NCBI GenBank assembly: GCA_020746875.1
Contig: JAGTJL010000010.1
Coordinates: 1,922,001 to 1,986,000 of the forward strand
Length of the DNA stretch: 64,000 nt
From: Rhexocercosporidium sp. MPI-PUGE-AT-0058
Taxonomy: Eukaryota; Ascomycota; Leotiomycetes; Helotiales
Direction of reading: 5' to 3'
Shown: positions 1 to 10,224 of the stretch, piece by piece
How the letters are laid out: every line of letters begins with the position of its first letter
Position numbering within the stretch: the stretch's first letter is position 1
Notes under the pieces: model-generated
What the model saw: only the letters and a program-made list of their open reading frames with translations
Told to the model about the DNA's origin: nothing
The model's database searches: none
Made by a program: the position numbers and the translations under genes

Positions 1-536
1 TAACAACGAGAGGAGTTTGTTGACTCTTGCGGCTCTACATTGTTAGAGAAAGGGCGCTAGACACAGCCTTATTCATTGGATGAGCCAGCGAGCTGCTTCC
101 AGCGTGCCCTCCACCGGCGTGCACAGCCTTATTCACGTGATAGGTTTTCGGTCATTTGAGGACTAGTGAAAAGCGGTGCAAGAAAGTCAGGCATTCAGAT
201 TGGAGGGTGCTCGGTAAATTAACCAATGTCTCTGGAGGAGGGTCAGGTGTTCATATTGCCAAAAGCTCGGATATCAGCCTATTACTTGAGAGCCCACACA
301 TCCCGCACCCCCACACTCATTCATGGTTGTGATGTGCGCATATGGAGGGATGGCAGGTAGCTTCTCAAACAGGTCTGAGTGTCTGGGGAAGAAATGTCTG
401 CCAACTTCGATTTCATCTCTGATTGAATTGGAACAAGGAAAGTATTCGAAATAACAAATGCGAGATGTAAAATTTGGGGTATTGATTATTGTACACTAAA
501 ATTAAATCTAGCTTCTAAAGCGCAAATGTATACCTA
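1..536. other. Intergenic, no gene seen
   Basis: No open frame with recognisable protein features or splice-linked exons on either strand. It ends at the inverted-repeat element that follows. A gene running in from the left cannot be excluded. Confidence 0.5.
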
Positions 537-699
537 AGTTCGGAAGGGGGTTGACAGTGGGTCTCGCCATCCCCCATGTATTGTCTTTAACACATAAGGA
601 AATTCATGGAGAAAATCCTAGAACTATAGATTTTCGATTGGAAGAACCGCACTGCCTTGCAAGGGGTGTCGAGACCCACTGTCAACCCCCTTCCGTACT
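537..699. mobile_element. MITE-like inverted-repeat element
   Basis: Bases 541-566 and 670-695 are perfect 26-bp inverted repeats (arms begin CGGAAGGGGGTTGACAGTGG). Allowing one mismatch the arms reach 537 and 699. The 103-bp interior has no coding capacity. Size, long terminal inverted repeats and lack of a transposase fit a miniature inverted-repeat transposable element. I could not fix a clear target-site duplication (TA is possible but asymmetric). Its right end lies 4 bp from the stop codon of the next gene, so it may supply that gene's 3' UTR or terminator. A simple large hairpin is the alternative reading. Confidence 0.55.
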
Positions 700-702
700 A
701 TT

Positions 703-1828
703 TCACGACTCCGGCGTTGTTGACCTCCTCCTCGTCTGTGCATCCACCAAGTACTGAGAACACTCATTATACATCTCCCAATCCGTGTTTTTCAACGCTT
801 GTGTATAAGGATGATCACTGAGTTTAATACCTTCGTCATCGGAATCGTCCTCCTCATCCTCACCAGTGATAACGACTCGCGCAATCGGCTTTGGTGGCTT
901 AGTGTAAGTCTGCCCATTCGCCTGGGCTCGTAAATTCTGGCTTGCCCGTATTCCACGTGCTCTGAGATCCGCAATGTCTTCTAATTGGAATGTCGTGATT
1001 GTCGCCGGGACGAGAGTGTTGTCCTTTGATTTAATCGCTTTGTCGGCCTCGGTTCCATATTCGATCTTCACTTCCATGAACTGAGCGGCCCAGACTCGCT
1101 CATCATCGTACCCGTACGCATTGTTGGCCTCGCTGTTATGACCATGGCTGGCCTCTGCACCGATAGCAGCAACTCGTGGTGGACCACCAAGCGCAGCACC
1201 CACATCAGCAGATGCCCCGACAGTGCCACTCACGGACCTGGATGATCCCACATGGACATCACCACCAGTAATGAGTTGGATTCCGGTGACCATCCATATT
1301 TCAGGCGCCTTAAATTTGTGCATGCCAAAATGCCCTTTGAAGGAAATGGATGCCTGGGTCCGTACCCATTCCTGGACACCCTCTTGAGCCATCACTTCAT
1401 CCCTTAGGAATTTTTCAGGCTTCTTGATCTTCAGACGTCGCCCGGATTTGCCCTCTAAGGTAGCAGTAACAGTCGAATGGGCGTTGCCTTCAGCCTTCAC
1501 CCAGTCCGAGAAGTTCAGGGCGAGGAGGGTTTCTTTTGATATTTCGAAATCGAGGGAACATCCCCTTTCGTCTTTTTGTTCCCGCCGTATCCATTTTTGT
1601 ACGTGTGCTTCATATTCTTCTTGCTCGAGACTGCATGCACAGTTAGTAGTGATCGCTGATATGATCGGAGATATGAAGGTCAACTTACTCTTCTTGATAC
1701 TCGAAGCGCTTTGACTCTAATCCATCGTCTGGATCTAAAGGGTTGAGATAGAGACTACCTAACCGCAGATCCTCTGGATTAATGCCTCTGGTATATGGCA
1801 AGAAACTCCTCTTCTGTTGTGGAGCCAT
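703..1828 (-). CDS. Putative fungal gasdermin-like protein
   Basis: Two exons, 1689-1828 and 703-1630. The 58-bp intron has donor GTAAGT, branch CTAAC and acceptor GCAG, and gives 355 aa. The ATG at 1828 is chosen because the frame further upstream has no ATG. No signal peptide or membrane helix. Residues about 60-240 alternate charged strands with a small-residue (Gly/Ser/Ala) stretch that follows the motif EIWMVTGIQL and precedes RVWAAQFMEVKI. This order (hydrophobic strand, G/S/A-rich hairpins, then an Asp/Glu-x-(V/L)-x-A strand) resembles the pore-forming N-terminal fold of fungal gasdermin-like proteins. The C-terminal 70 residues include an acidic run (DEEDDSDDE) and a tail that a protease could remove. 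Fungal gasdermin-like genes are known to sit next to subtilisin or CHAT protease genes, and the divergent neighbour is a CHAT protease. The family call is inference from motif pattern and neighbourhood. Otherwise it is an uncharacterised fungal protein. Confidence 0.5.
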
Positions 1829-3111
1829 ATTTGTTTTGTGTTGTATTGATATAACGGGTGCAAGAGCGGCCTTCGGTGACGATCCGGCCCCCAAATTAAA
1901 AGCCGGTGAGGGAAGTAAATACAGGAAAATTATCGATGAGCAGGTGAGGAGATCAGGAAAGGAGACGTAATGGCAAGAATTAATAGTCAGAGATGTCTCA
2001 AGGCTTCCTCGGCTCTGGTCTTGTATGCGCGCAGAGGGTCGAAGGCTTCGGCTTTGGTGAGGCGCCCTCGGTGGCTGTGCATCGCCTTCGCCACCGCTCT
2101 TGGTACGTGGTCAGTCACAATCCAGCTGAGCGCCACTCTTATCTGCCCTACAAAACGGTCGGGTCCGTAAAGTCGCGATATTTCAGTGACTGAATGACGT
2201 ATATGAGGTCACTTGAACTAGGGATTGAAATAGAGGAGTTCGGTGAGCTGGAGTAGGAGGCCGGTAGAAAAGGGAGCGTCGCTTAAGAACAGGCTAGTGG
2301 GCTGACCCCGCCGTCCGTCCTGTTTCAAACAGGCATCGCTCATTTCTCGCGAACAACCTTCTTCCAACAACTTCTCACTCCATCAGCTTTTAATCTTATT
2401 ATAACTATCTGCAAAAATATGGAAGTATTGTCACGTCGCCCTCAGCTTTCCTTTGTGGTGCTTTAGTATCGATTGGAAGCTCCCTGTCCATGGTTTCCTC
2501 TGTGTTGTCGTACCGCTATTCCAGTAGAAGCGATCTGCATCACAGGCTGCATGCTTAGCCCATCACAGCCCCGAAGTGACTCGACGATTGGGTCACGTCT
2601 CCTACGAGTTTGCCCCAACAGCGGCGATGAGACGTTCACCGACCTTCGCGGTTTAATGTGACAGGACTGGCTTCCGGCTGCCCTCCCCACAGGCTGCTGC
2701 CCTTGCGGCGACCGAGAAATGAGGGGCAGACCCCCTATTCTTATGCGCTACGGTCCGCCCGCGATGATCAGTCCCAAGCTTTTGAGGCTGACACAAAAGT
2801 GCACTGCACTCCTACCGCCGAGTTTGTCATCTTTAAGAAGCTGGGGTCCCTTTGGTACAGTTGCTGTTTCTCAAATCATGCCAACTGCATCAGTATATAC
2901 ATTTCTATTTACAATTTCCCTCGTCGTCAGATTTTGTTGATTGCCTACTCCTCAAGAGAACCCCGCACACACTACAGTGGGCGACATCAATCGCTACTCC
3001 AACCTTCAGCCAGACCGCTGCAGATTGACCAATACATCAAGGGCCCTATCTTCATTTGAGTACTGCTTGGGATCTGGGGTATAAGGGGTGCAGTGCTCCG
3101 CTGTAAGACTG
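1829..3111. promoter_or_regulatory. Divergent intergenic region, candidate bidirectional promoter
   Basis: The 1.28 kb between the start codons of the gasdermin-like gene (minus) and the CHAT gene (plus). It holds several short frames on both strands (for example 2463-2690 minus, 2658-3059 plus), none with protein-like features or conserved motifs. Both genes start outward from here, so shared regulation is possible. No specific operator was recognised. Confidence 0.4.
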
Positions 3112-5982
3112 ATGACGACCTCATCGCCAGCCCCCGTCACCTCACGCTTCCCAGCCAGGCGAGCACCGCTGGTCACAATTGAAGATCATCGTACCCCTCG
3201 GTCGCAACTGTCCGATTTTCCTGCGAGCAACGCAAGTGTCTCGTTTGAAGAGGCCGTTCGAGAATATTCCCAAATATGTTCATCCCCAGAAGATCGGCGG
3301 GATGAAGACGGTGTGACGTCTGACCTGGACAGCGGGTTTGTTGCAACTACTGTTGACGATGTTTGCAAATTGCCCGAAACCGAGGACGAAAGCGACAAAT
3401 TGTCCGGCTACTTACCATCCAAGATTGTTTTCGAGACGCGGAACAAGTCGCGTGATGCTATTCGGCTAGGTAGCACATTCGACAGCGTGGAAGCGTTAGA
3501 AAATGGCCTCCAAACTTTGAGGAAGCAATCTGGCAACCGATCAGATTCCTGGATCTTAGGAGAAGCTGAAATACTCCTTGATCTTGGACGGAAAGATGAA
3601 GCGAAGAAAGCTCTATCACACTGCGCCACTGCACCTGCACTACCCACGCGTGGGAAAAGTGCACCGCTTCGAAAACCAGTTCTCCGAAAAAGCGCATCAG
3701 CTGCGGATGCTCTGTTTGCCGAAGACATGTTGAAATTCAATCAGCAAAGTCACCAACAAAACCAAGAAGAGCTTCTTCAACTTTCGTTGCGAGCTGAGGA
3801 CTGGGACAAAGCAAGAGAGGCTGCCGAGACTCTTCACCGCATCGACTCTAGCTATTTCGACATCAAGAAACCTATGGACCGCTTTCTAAAATGTCGGCAA
3901 ATGCTCAACCTCGGAACTCTAGCAGAGACTGAGGATTCGAAATCGGAAAATGACCTCCAACGGCATAGCCTGGCGAAAGCCCTAAGACTTTATAACCATG
4001 GTTGTTTTGCAACCGAGTTATTTCACAAACACTTCGACCCCCCTCAAGCCCAAGTTAACGGGTTAGACCACAGAGATTGCGCCAATCTCTTCTTTTCGGC
4101 TGCACGAGTGTGCGTTCAATTTCACCGATACGGTGTTTTCGATGAACGTAGGAAACATCTGTCGCCTGAACTTTTTACGAACCAGTTCAAGAAAGATCCG
4201 CTCCCATGTAGTCCTCCATTGACCGAGAAGGACTGGAAACATCAGGCGCTGCACTTTATGGAGCAGGGAAGATCTAGGGCATTGCTGGAATCGATTCTTC
4301 GGGGTGACCCTGAGGAGCCCCTGGTCACCAACATGCAAAGACGATATCTAATGGCCGATGTTGCTTTGGCAGCGCGAGAAAGCATCCGAATCAAGAAAAA
4401 GAGGGACTCGTTTCTACTTGAGGTCGGTTCACGATCTTCACCAAATCTTGCCTCAGACTCATTCCAGGACTATACCCTTCTGGGTCTTACAGACAGCCCA
4501 ACACCAACACCCATATCGACAAAATCCACGCCAGATATAAGCGAAGTTCCTACAATGAGGGAGCCCCGATTACTAGCTCTCGGCCCGCTTCTTGATACTG
4601 CTGGCTTGGATGATTACAAATATTCTGATGTTGTACCAGCGTCTCCTTCATCACTAGGCGGATCTGATCTCGGCGGCGAGTTAAGAGAGAAGAAACTGGC
4701 GCAGCTCAACGCACAAATGCGATGGCGAAAGGCGATCCTGTATGCTTTTGCCGTGTGCAATCCTACGCTGAACGCAGCACTACCTAGCTCTAGCTTCATC
4801 AAGGATGCCAGCAGTATACGGTCCAAGATACCTTCAGACACTGTCGTGATCGAATATGCTTTGGTTACGGCCCCTCCTGAAGGACTAATCACTCTTATTA
4901 TTACCTCTGACGGCATCGAGGAATGTACGTGGCAAAGAGTTGACACGCTCCAAAAAGATGTTGCAGATCTTCTGAGCTCGATGCACTCATGGGGCGCAAG
5001 GACCCGTGAAATGAGCCCGATATCCCCAAGGAGCAAGGCACCAATCAATGTACATGAAGTTTGCACCAACTTATCGAGAATTCTGATCGAGCCAGTCACA
5101 CAATACCTCACTGGGAAAAAGAAACTTATCATCATTCCATCCGGGGAACTCGCACATGTACCTTGGACCATGTTCTTGCATCTCCCTGTGGCCGTCGTTC
5201 CCAGCCTATCCATCTGGGATCACCTCCAGACGCACTCCCGCGAGGTGATACTGCCCTCGAAAGTCTCCGTCGTCGGCAACCCGCCCAGGAATGAGGACGA
5301 TACATTACGAGATGGCGACATTCCATTTTCCCATATGGAAGCATTCTACATTGCCAGAATAAATCAAGATTTACCCTTCCTCGCCGGCGAAAACAACCGC
5401 AAACAATTCCAAGAGTGGGTTGCACTCACCCGTGTCCTTCATCTCTGCGCACACAGCACTTTCGACGAGAAAGACCCTGCTCGCTCTGGTATACAGCTCT
5501 TTCGCGATCCGCTCACGATACATGACTGGCGTGACCTAGCGATCAAAGCAGATTTGGTGGTCTTTTCCTCGTGCCTATCAGGAATCTCCAAAGCCTTCCA
5601 TTCTGGTTCGGCTTTTGGCTTCGCCCACACGCTCCTCGGCACAGGTACTCGGGCATTCATTGGAAGTCTCTGGCCTGTAGACGATCAGGCAACCTTACTT
5701 CTGATGATGATCTTTTACGACCAGCTTCGGGTGTTCTCACCGGCTGAGGCTCTGCACAATGCGCAGATGCAGATGCGAAACCTATCGCACGAAGATGTTT
5801 GGGCTTTAGTGGAGAGACTGAAGATTGAGGTGAAACATGCGAGAGTGGACAAATTCGTGGATAATCCAACTTTTTGGATTAGGAGACTAGATAATCTACG
5901 AGATGACGAGTTACAGGATCTCAGAGACCCGAGGTCATGGGCCGCTTTTGTGCTGACGGGATATGGCTTTCAAAATATCTAG
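3112..5982 (+). CDS. CHAT-domain protease, helical (TPR-like) N-terminus
   Basis: One uninterrupted 956-aa frame. The ATG at 3112 (MTTSSPAP) is the first ATG in frame. Residues about 1-110 are low complexity. Residues about 110-430 are helix-rich, with TPR-like segments such as EAEILLDLGRKDEAKKALSH. A Ser/Pro-rich linker lies near 450-530. The C-terminal 330 residues form a CHAT (caspase HetF associated with TPRs) peptidase domain. The His/Cys pair is intact: His781 in HLCAHSTFDEKDP and Cys821 in VVFSSCLSGISK. These are followed by the family's GTRAFIGSLWPVDDQAT strand. CHAT proteases are clan CD cysteine peptidases, and in bacteria and fungi some activate gasdermins by cleavage. The divergent neighbour is a gasdermin-like candidate, so that substrate is a testable guess. 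No signal peptide, so probably cytosolic. The absence of introns is unusual here but not suspicious. Confidence 0.85.
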   Translation: MTTSSPAPVTSRFPARRAPLVTIEDHRTPRSQLSDFPASNASVSFEEAVREYSQICSSPEDRRDEDGVTSDLDSGFVATTVDDVCKLPETEDESDKLSGYLPSKIVFETRNKSRDAIRLGSTFDSVEALENGLQTLRKQSGNRSDSWILGEAEILLDLGRKDEAKKALSHCATAPALPTRGKSAPLRKPVLRKSASAADALFAEDMLKFNQQSHQQNQEELLQLSLRAEDWDKAREAAETLHRIDSSYFDIKKPMDRFLKCRQMLNLGTLAETEDSKSENDLQRHSLAKALRLYNHGCFATELFHKHFDPPQAQVNGLDHRDCANLFFSAARVCVQFHRYGVFDERRKHLSPELFTNQFKKDPLPCSPPLTEKDWKHQALHFMEQGRSRALLESILRGDPEEPLVTNMQRRYLMADVALAARESIRIKKKRDSFLLEVGSRSSPNLASDSFQDYTLLGLTDSPTPTPISTKSTPDISEVPTMREPRLLALGPLLDTAGLDDYKYSDVVPASPSSLGGSDLGGELREKKLAQLNAQMRWRKAILYAFAVCNPTLNAALPSSSFIKDASSIRSKIPSDTVVIEYALVTAPPEGLITLIITSDGIEECTWQRVDTLQKDVADLLSSMHSWGARTREMSPISPRSKAPINVHEVCTNLSRILIEPVTQYLTGKKKLIIIPSGELAHVPWTMFLHLPVAVVPSLSIWDHLQTHSREVILPSKVSVVGNPPRNEDDTLRDGDIPFSHMEAFYIARINQDLPFLAGENNRKQFQEWVALTRVLHLCAHSTFDEKDPARSGIQLFRDPLTIHDWRDLAIKADLVVFSSCLSGISKAFHSGSAFGFAHTLLGTGTRAFIGSLWPVDDQATLLLMMIFYDQLRVFSPAEALHNAQMQMRNLSHEDVWALVERLKIEVKHARVDKFVDNPTFWIRRLDNLRDDELQDLRDPRSWAAFVLTGYGFQNI

Positions 5983-6141
5983 TGCAGTCAGTGTTGGACA
6001 ATCAAAAATAGAAAAGTAATTCCAATGAATCTACAATTTTGCCGGGCCACAAGACTAAAACCATAGAGCCTGCCATACGAATGTTGAAAAGATGCTTTCA
6101 GATTTCGATAATTGCCTTTTGCAGATCATGTTTACCATTTC

Positions 6142-7030
6142 CTACGTAACTGTAACCAGTACTCCTACTGCAACAACCAGAACAGGCAGTCCAATGAGAA
6201 GGACATTCCTCCCACTACATCCCAAAGCAAATGACCTCCTCCAAGAGTTTCTTTCGTTTACATGCGGGAACTCTAGATCTGGGACCGTCTTCCCCAGAAA
6301 TGCACATAACTCTTCCCACCCATCGCCTAGCTTGAACTCCAGCAGTTCCCTCCCTTCAGCAGTCGCAACCGCTCTAACCTTTTCATTATGCTCCTCATAT
6401 ACCTCAATACCGAACCGAGGAATACTGCCCAGGAAGTAATGCTTGATGATCAGATCCATAAGCGATGAGATCCGCTTAACATGATGATCTGAAAATAAGA
6501 TTAAGAAACGATTGAGGTATGAAGTTTGCAGTGCATGGATCGTGTGCATCATCGATGAATGCCAGCTTGCTGCTGACCGGGTGGTGAGGATGAGCTTGGC
6601 GGAGGGGTAGCTGGCGATGAGTTCTGGTGCAAAACATGCACAGGGAATGTCCGTCACTGCCTACACGAAATGTCAACTTCGACTCAGATATACACGAGAA
6701 AGTCATTTACTCGCATTGTACTCTCCAATTATATTGTCCCAATAATCTCTGGTAACCCCTCCTGGACATAGTCCTCCTTTCTGCTCATATTTCGCCTTCA
6801 ATGCTGCAATCCAGAGATCAGGATGTGATTGGTGTTCGAACACACTGGAGAAGTGATACACATTTTTGTACCCGAGCTTTTCCAGAGCAATTCTCATTGC
6901 TGTATAGATTAATAGGTGATTCAATATATGTGGGATAAGACATCTTACACATTGTTCCTGTACGACAAAGGCCAAGTACCAGGACTTCCATCGGAGTAGT
7001 CCGTTGCATGAGACTGGTGTCATCTGACAT
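6142..7030 (-). CDS. P-loop sulfotransferase-like protein with C-terminal membrane anchor
   Basis: Three exons (6949-7030, 6711-6899, 6142-6656) with introns of 49 and 54 bp, giving 261 aa. The N-terminus carries the nucleotide-binding P-loop VLGLCRTGTMS, and the joined exons continue with the typical ALEKLGY helix. Later motifs include DIPCACFAPELI and AKLILTTRSAASWHSS, the latter matching the PAPS 3'-phosphate-binding strand. This is the fungal Sulfotransfer_4 family, often mislabelled NAD-dependent epimerase. It ends in a hydrophobic stretch of about 20 residues (GRNVLLIGLPVLVVAVGVLV), as in many fungal members, suggesting a tail anchor. Substrate unknown. Its 3' end converges on the CHAT gene 160 bp away with no sign of functional linkage. 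Family call firm, function uncertain. Confidence 0.8.
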
Positions 7031-7640
7031 CTTGAGGGTTCGGATAAGCTGGGATTTCCAAGATTTCGTCTTCTAGTATCAGAATAAGAGAAGACGGCCA
7101 AAATGACAAGAAATATCCCCTCTCTGACCAATTTACGTGGAATACGGAAAATCACATCGAAATACGGAGAACCTTGCTCCCACTTCCCGCTGATGCATCC
7201 TGCAAGGCGTGTGATGCAGCACTTCCGACATAGCCCCAGCCCCTGATAGGCTCTTCCAATGGCTGCCTATTCCCCAGACGCTACTCTATGGTGTCGAGGC
7301 TGAATATCCGACTGGGGATTGGAGCTGAGCATCTTTGGTGTCGCTTCCGGGCCAGTAGATTTGAAGCATGTCTTGGCCAGGCGAACATCAAATGCTTCGC
7401 CTCGACCACATGCCTTCCTTCTGATGGTGATTCAACGTGATATATAGGAACCAGATACCCACAAGAGTTTTGTATTGCTGTGGATAAAGAAGATATTTGA
7501 AGCTAAAGTTGTAAGTGGAAAGTGATTTGTTCAGTTCTTCTCAGATTTTCTGACATCATTCTAGCATCTCAGCCTGGAAGACTCACGTTCCACATCATAT
7601 CAGAAAAACACAGTATAAATCATCCACCTCTACAGTAATC
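7031..7640. promoter_or_regulatory. Divergent intergenic region
   Basis: 610 bp between the starts of the sulfotransferase-like gene (minus) and the small basic gene (plus). A TATATA-type sequence lies near 7440. No coding feature seen. Confidence 0.35.
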
Positions 7641-7961
7641 ATGGGTGGTGGCGGAAGCAGCAACTACAGGTCCCACGCCGAACAAGAACGGGCTCGATAC
7701 GAGCGCGAGCAGCGTGCTCGACTAAAGGCTGAAACGAGACGAATCAACAGAGAGAGAAAGCAACACGAAAGAGCTGAGCGAGAGGCATGGCTGAGAGGTC
7801 ATAGGCTTAGCAAGGAGGATATGTCATGGTGGAATGCGGCTTGGTGGCCGTTGTATGCTTGGTTGAAGGAGAGGAGTGCTTGGGAGAGGGAGGTGAAAAG
7901 GAGAAAGGGGCAGGGGTACCATAGAGTTGATGATATTCTGTTGAAGGATCATGATGATTAA
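7641..7961 (+). CDS. Small basic charged protein, possibly N-myristoylated
   Basis: Single-exon 106-aa frame from the ATG at 7641, in good start context (AATCATGG). The N-terminus MGGGGSSNY fits an N-myristoylation signal. Residues 12-55 are a strongly charged Arg/Glu-rich helix (coiled-coil-like), followed by a Trp-rich segment (MSWWNAAWWPLYAWL) and a basic tail. The amphipathic Trp patch plus possible lipidation suggests peripheral membrane binding. I do not recognise a family. It is divergent from the sulfotransferase-like gene. It could be a chance frame, but the composition and start context look real. Confidence 0.55.
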   Translation: MGGGGSSNYRSHAEQERARYEREQRARLKAETRRINRERKQHERAEREAWLRGHRLSKEDMSWWNAAWWPLYAWLKERSAWEREVKRRKGQGYHRVDDILLKDHDD

Positions 7962-8611
7962 AGGGTTATATTATTAGGATCGAGAAGGCTACATATTGTT
8001 TGTTCTTTGGTAGGCTCAAAACTGATATTGATGAAGAAATGAGAAGTTCTATGCTGTTTCCAATATGAGCAGCCACTCGCAATCACTATCCTCTATTTCC
8101 AAGTCGGCTTTTATTTTCCTTCCCGATCAAACAGTATCAAAGTAACATATTATCCTCCGCATGAAAGAAACTCTAGACTTTAATTCCACAAAGACCTGGC
8201 TTCCAGCAGTTGCTGGTGAAGTTGTGATTCAGAATCATGCTACCTGTTTTCGTCTCTGTGATACGCAACAACCCTTCGAAAATAACACAAAGAAATCAGC
8301 ATCTATTGAATACAGTGTGAATGGGGTTCAAGATTAGGTGCTACTCAAACTCAAAAAGGAACAAACATTCACAATTCCATCGTTTACTTGACCCACCTCC
8401 CCTCGTCTTGTGGGGGCCAGCTGACATCTACTGTTCGCCTTCCAAATAGATTGCTTTGAGATTGAATAGGTCATATTATGTTTCGTCTCTTGAGCGAACA
8501 GTTCCTTGAACTTTCATAAAGTCTCCATCTCGACGCTGGTTCGAGCTTTGCCCTCTCAGTACGTTGCCTAGGCGCGAGCATCCCCTCGGTCATCTCGCCC
8601 ACAGGCTGACA
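7962..8611. other. Intergenic, no gene seen
   Basis: Stop-rich in all frames. It probably holds the 3' UTR of the small upstream gene and the promoter of the next plus-strand candidate. Confidence 0.4.
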
Positions 8612-9168
8612 ATGTTGCACAGCACAACACCAATTCGCTACATCACAGTGGACAAAACTATATCATCATGTCTACTGACCTCCCCGCATTCCAGCGCAAC
8701 AGGCTCTCACCCACAATCTCCTCCGCCTCGAGCAACAACACGGCATCAGCAAGTCCCCCACACCCCATCAAACCACTCACCCAGTCAACAAACCCAAAGA
8801 TGCCTGCCATTTCTCTGGCAGCCCCCAGTATCAGGAACTCTCCATGTCAAGAAACCAGCTTCGAGCTCGCCATATGACCCTCACGCCAGTATGGTAAGCA
8901 CCTCTCGGGCCTCTCATTCGCGAGACCTAGCGCCGATATTCGAGCCTACTCGTCCATTCTACGAAGAACATCTCAATCCCCGGACTTTTAAGTCTTCTGG
9001 TACAAGGGACTTGAGTGTTCGCTTGAAAGATGTAAGTTATTAGTCATTTTGGAGATTCAAGGCCAACGAGCTGACACTCTAAGCAACCACAAGGCTCTGT
9101 CCGAAACTGAAGACACGAAGGAGAGCAAGAGCGAGGAGAACGTCGCGGTTGATATGGGCAAGGCTTGA
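8612..9168 (+). CDS. Small hypothetical protein, 5' part uncertain
   Basis: The 3' part is convincing. A frame ending DLSVRLKD at 9031 is followed by a 62-bp intron (9032-9093; GTAAGT donor, CTGAC branch, CAAG acceptor). The frame then resumes as ALSETEDTKESKSEENVAVDMGKA and stops at 9166-9168. The start is not settled. The frame is open back to an ATG at 8612 (164 aa) and has an internal ATG at 8891 (71 aa). A more protein-like N-terminus (MSTDLPAFQRNRLSP, ATG at 8668) lies in another frame and stops at 8877. Either an unseen intron or a frameshift separates the two. The protein is Ser/Pro/Thr-rich and hydrophilic, with no family recognised. Confidence 0.35.
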
Positions 9169-9855
9169 CCTCTTCAGAGGTACCCCGCTAAGAAGCTTCT
9201 GAGGAAGGAGATTGACAAAGCATCCGAGCGTCGATTGCCTGTTGTGCCGTTTGCTTGCTTGCTTAGCAAGCCCCCAAAAATGGAAATAGTTTGCGAAACT
9301 TAACCTACCTTGCTTGGTGTGATTAAATCCAATTGGATCTTGACCACTACTAACCAAAACATCATTTTCGTAACATTTTGCGAATAGTATGAGGCTACGT
9401 GAAATGCAGATGTGAACTCAACGATAACTTGTCACTCTCCAACGCTAACCACAAATGACGACTGCATTCTCAACCAACACGGAACATGATGAACAGAGTA
9501 TACTCCCTTTCTTTTGTATAGTTTTAATTTTGCTCTTTCCATCTGGGATTATTTTCTCCCTGGACGCTTGATTTTCTTCTTGAAGAGATGGATTGGCACC
9601 TACCCAGCGCAGCATGCTCAGGAAAACGCGAACACGGCGGAATTTGTTCAAAAGCCACAGAGAGAAAGACTGACCTGTAGATTGACCTCGACATAAGCTG
9701 GCGCCAAGACTATGTCTTGGGCTCTTCCAATCAAATATTATTAATAGTGAGAGTGTTTTACGCGTAGAGAGCGGTGATTCTCTCAGCCTGAATTAATAGA
9801 TATTCGGTAAATAGGTCTAAACAAGTCATAGTCCCAACCAACCCAGAATCTCAAC
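9169..9855. other. Intergenic, no gene seen
   Basis: Short frames only, none with start, splice or motif support. Confidence 0.35.
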
Positions 9856-9861
9856 TATAAA
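9856..9861 (+). promoter_or_regulatory. TATA box candidate
   Basis: TATAAA followed by a pyrimidine-rich tract and then an A-rich leader ending at the ATG at 9988. This is a typical layout for a fungal core promoter, so transcription through the small frame that follows is plausible. Confidence 0.4.
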
Positions 9862-9987
9862 GCCCCAAATCCCCCACCCCCATTTTCCTCTTTTCTTTTT
9901 GAACACAAACGCAGAAAAATACATATCAAATTACAAACGCTAATACTAGTACAAAAACCAGAAAGCTTCCATCTCAACGACTTCAAA

Positions 9988-10224
9988 ATGATCGACCAAC
10001 ACACGAAATCTACTGCTCCGGCTGTAAGCGTTGGACTTAGAAAATTATTTGAATTGTATTGCATTTCAAGACAAGTGAGAGCGAATGTAATAGAGAAGCA
10101 GAAAGCAGATCAAGTAGATGAGTATGAAGAGAACTCGCTGCGCTACTATTTAAGCTCCCTATTCAGTTTGACTCTCTGTGTGGTCTTAAAACTGTTGCAT
10201 CCAAGTCGTGTCTTTTCGGCTTGA
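9988..10224 (+). CDS. Small hypothetical frame downstream of a TATA box
   Basis: A 78-aa frame from a true ATG in AAAATGA context, about 130 bp after TATAAA. The protein begins MIDQHTKSTAPA and has a mid Lys/Glu-rich part and a hydrophobic segment near the end (YYLSSLFSLTLCVVLKLL). A GTAAGC right after codon 12 and a CAAG 47 nt later could be an intron, so the real product may differ. No family recognised. It could be the 5' end of a lost gene. Confidence 0.25.
   Translation: MIDQHTKSTAPAVSVGLRKLFELYCISRQVRANVIEKQKADQVDEYEENSLRYYLSSLFSLTLCVVLKLLHPSRVFSA

Noticed and set aside
2463..3059. Overlapping frames on both strands between the gasdermin-like and CHAT genes
   Set aside because: No motifs, splice signals or good starts. 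Treated as shadows in a divergent promoter region.
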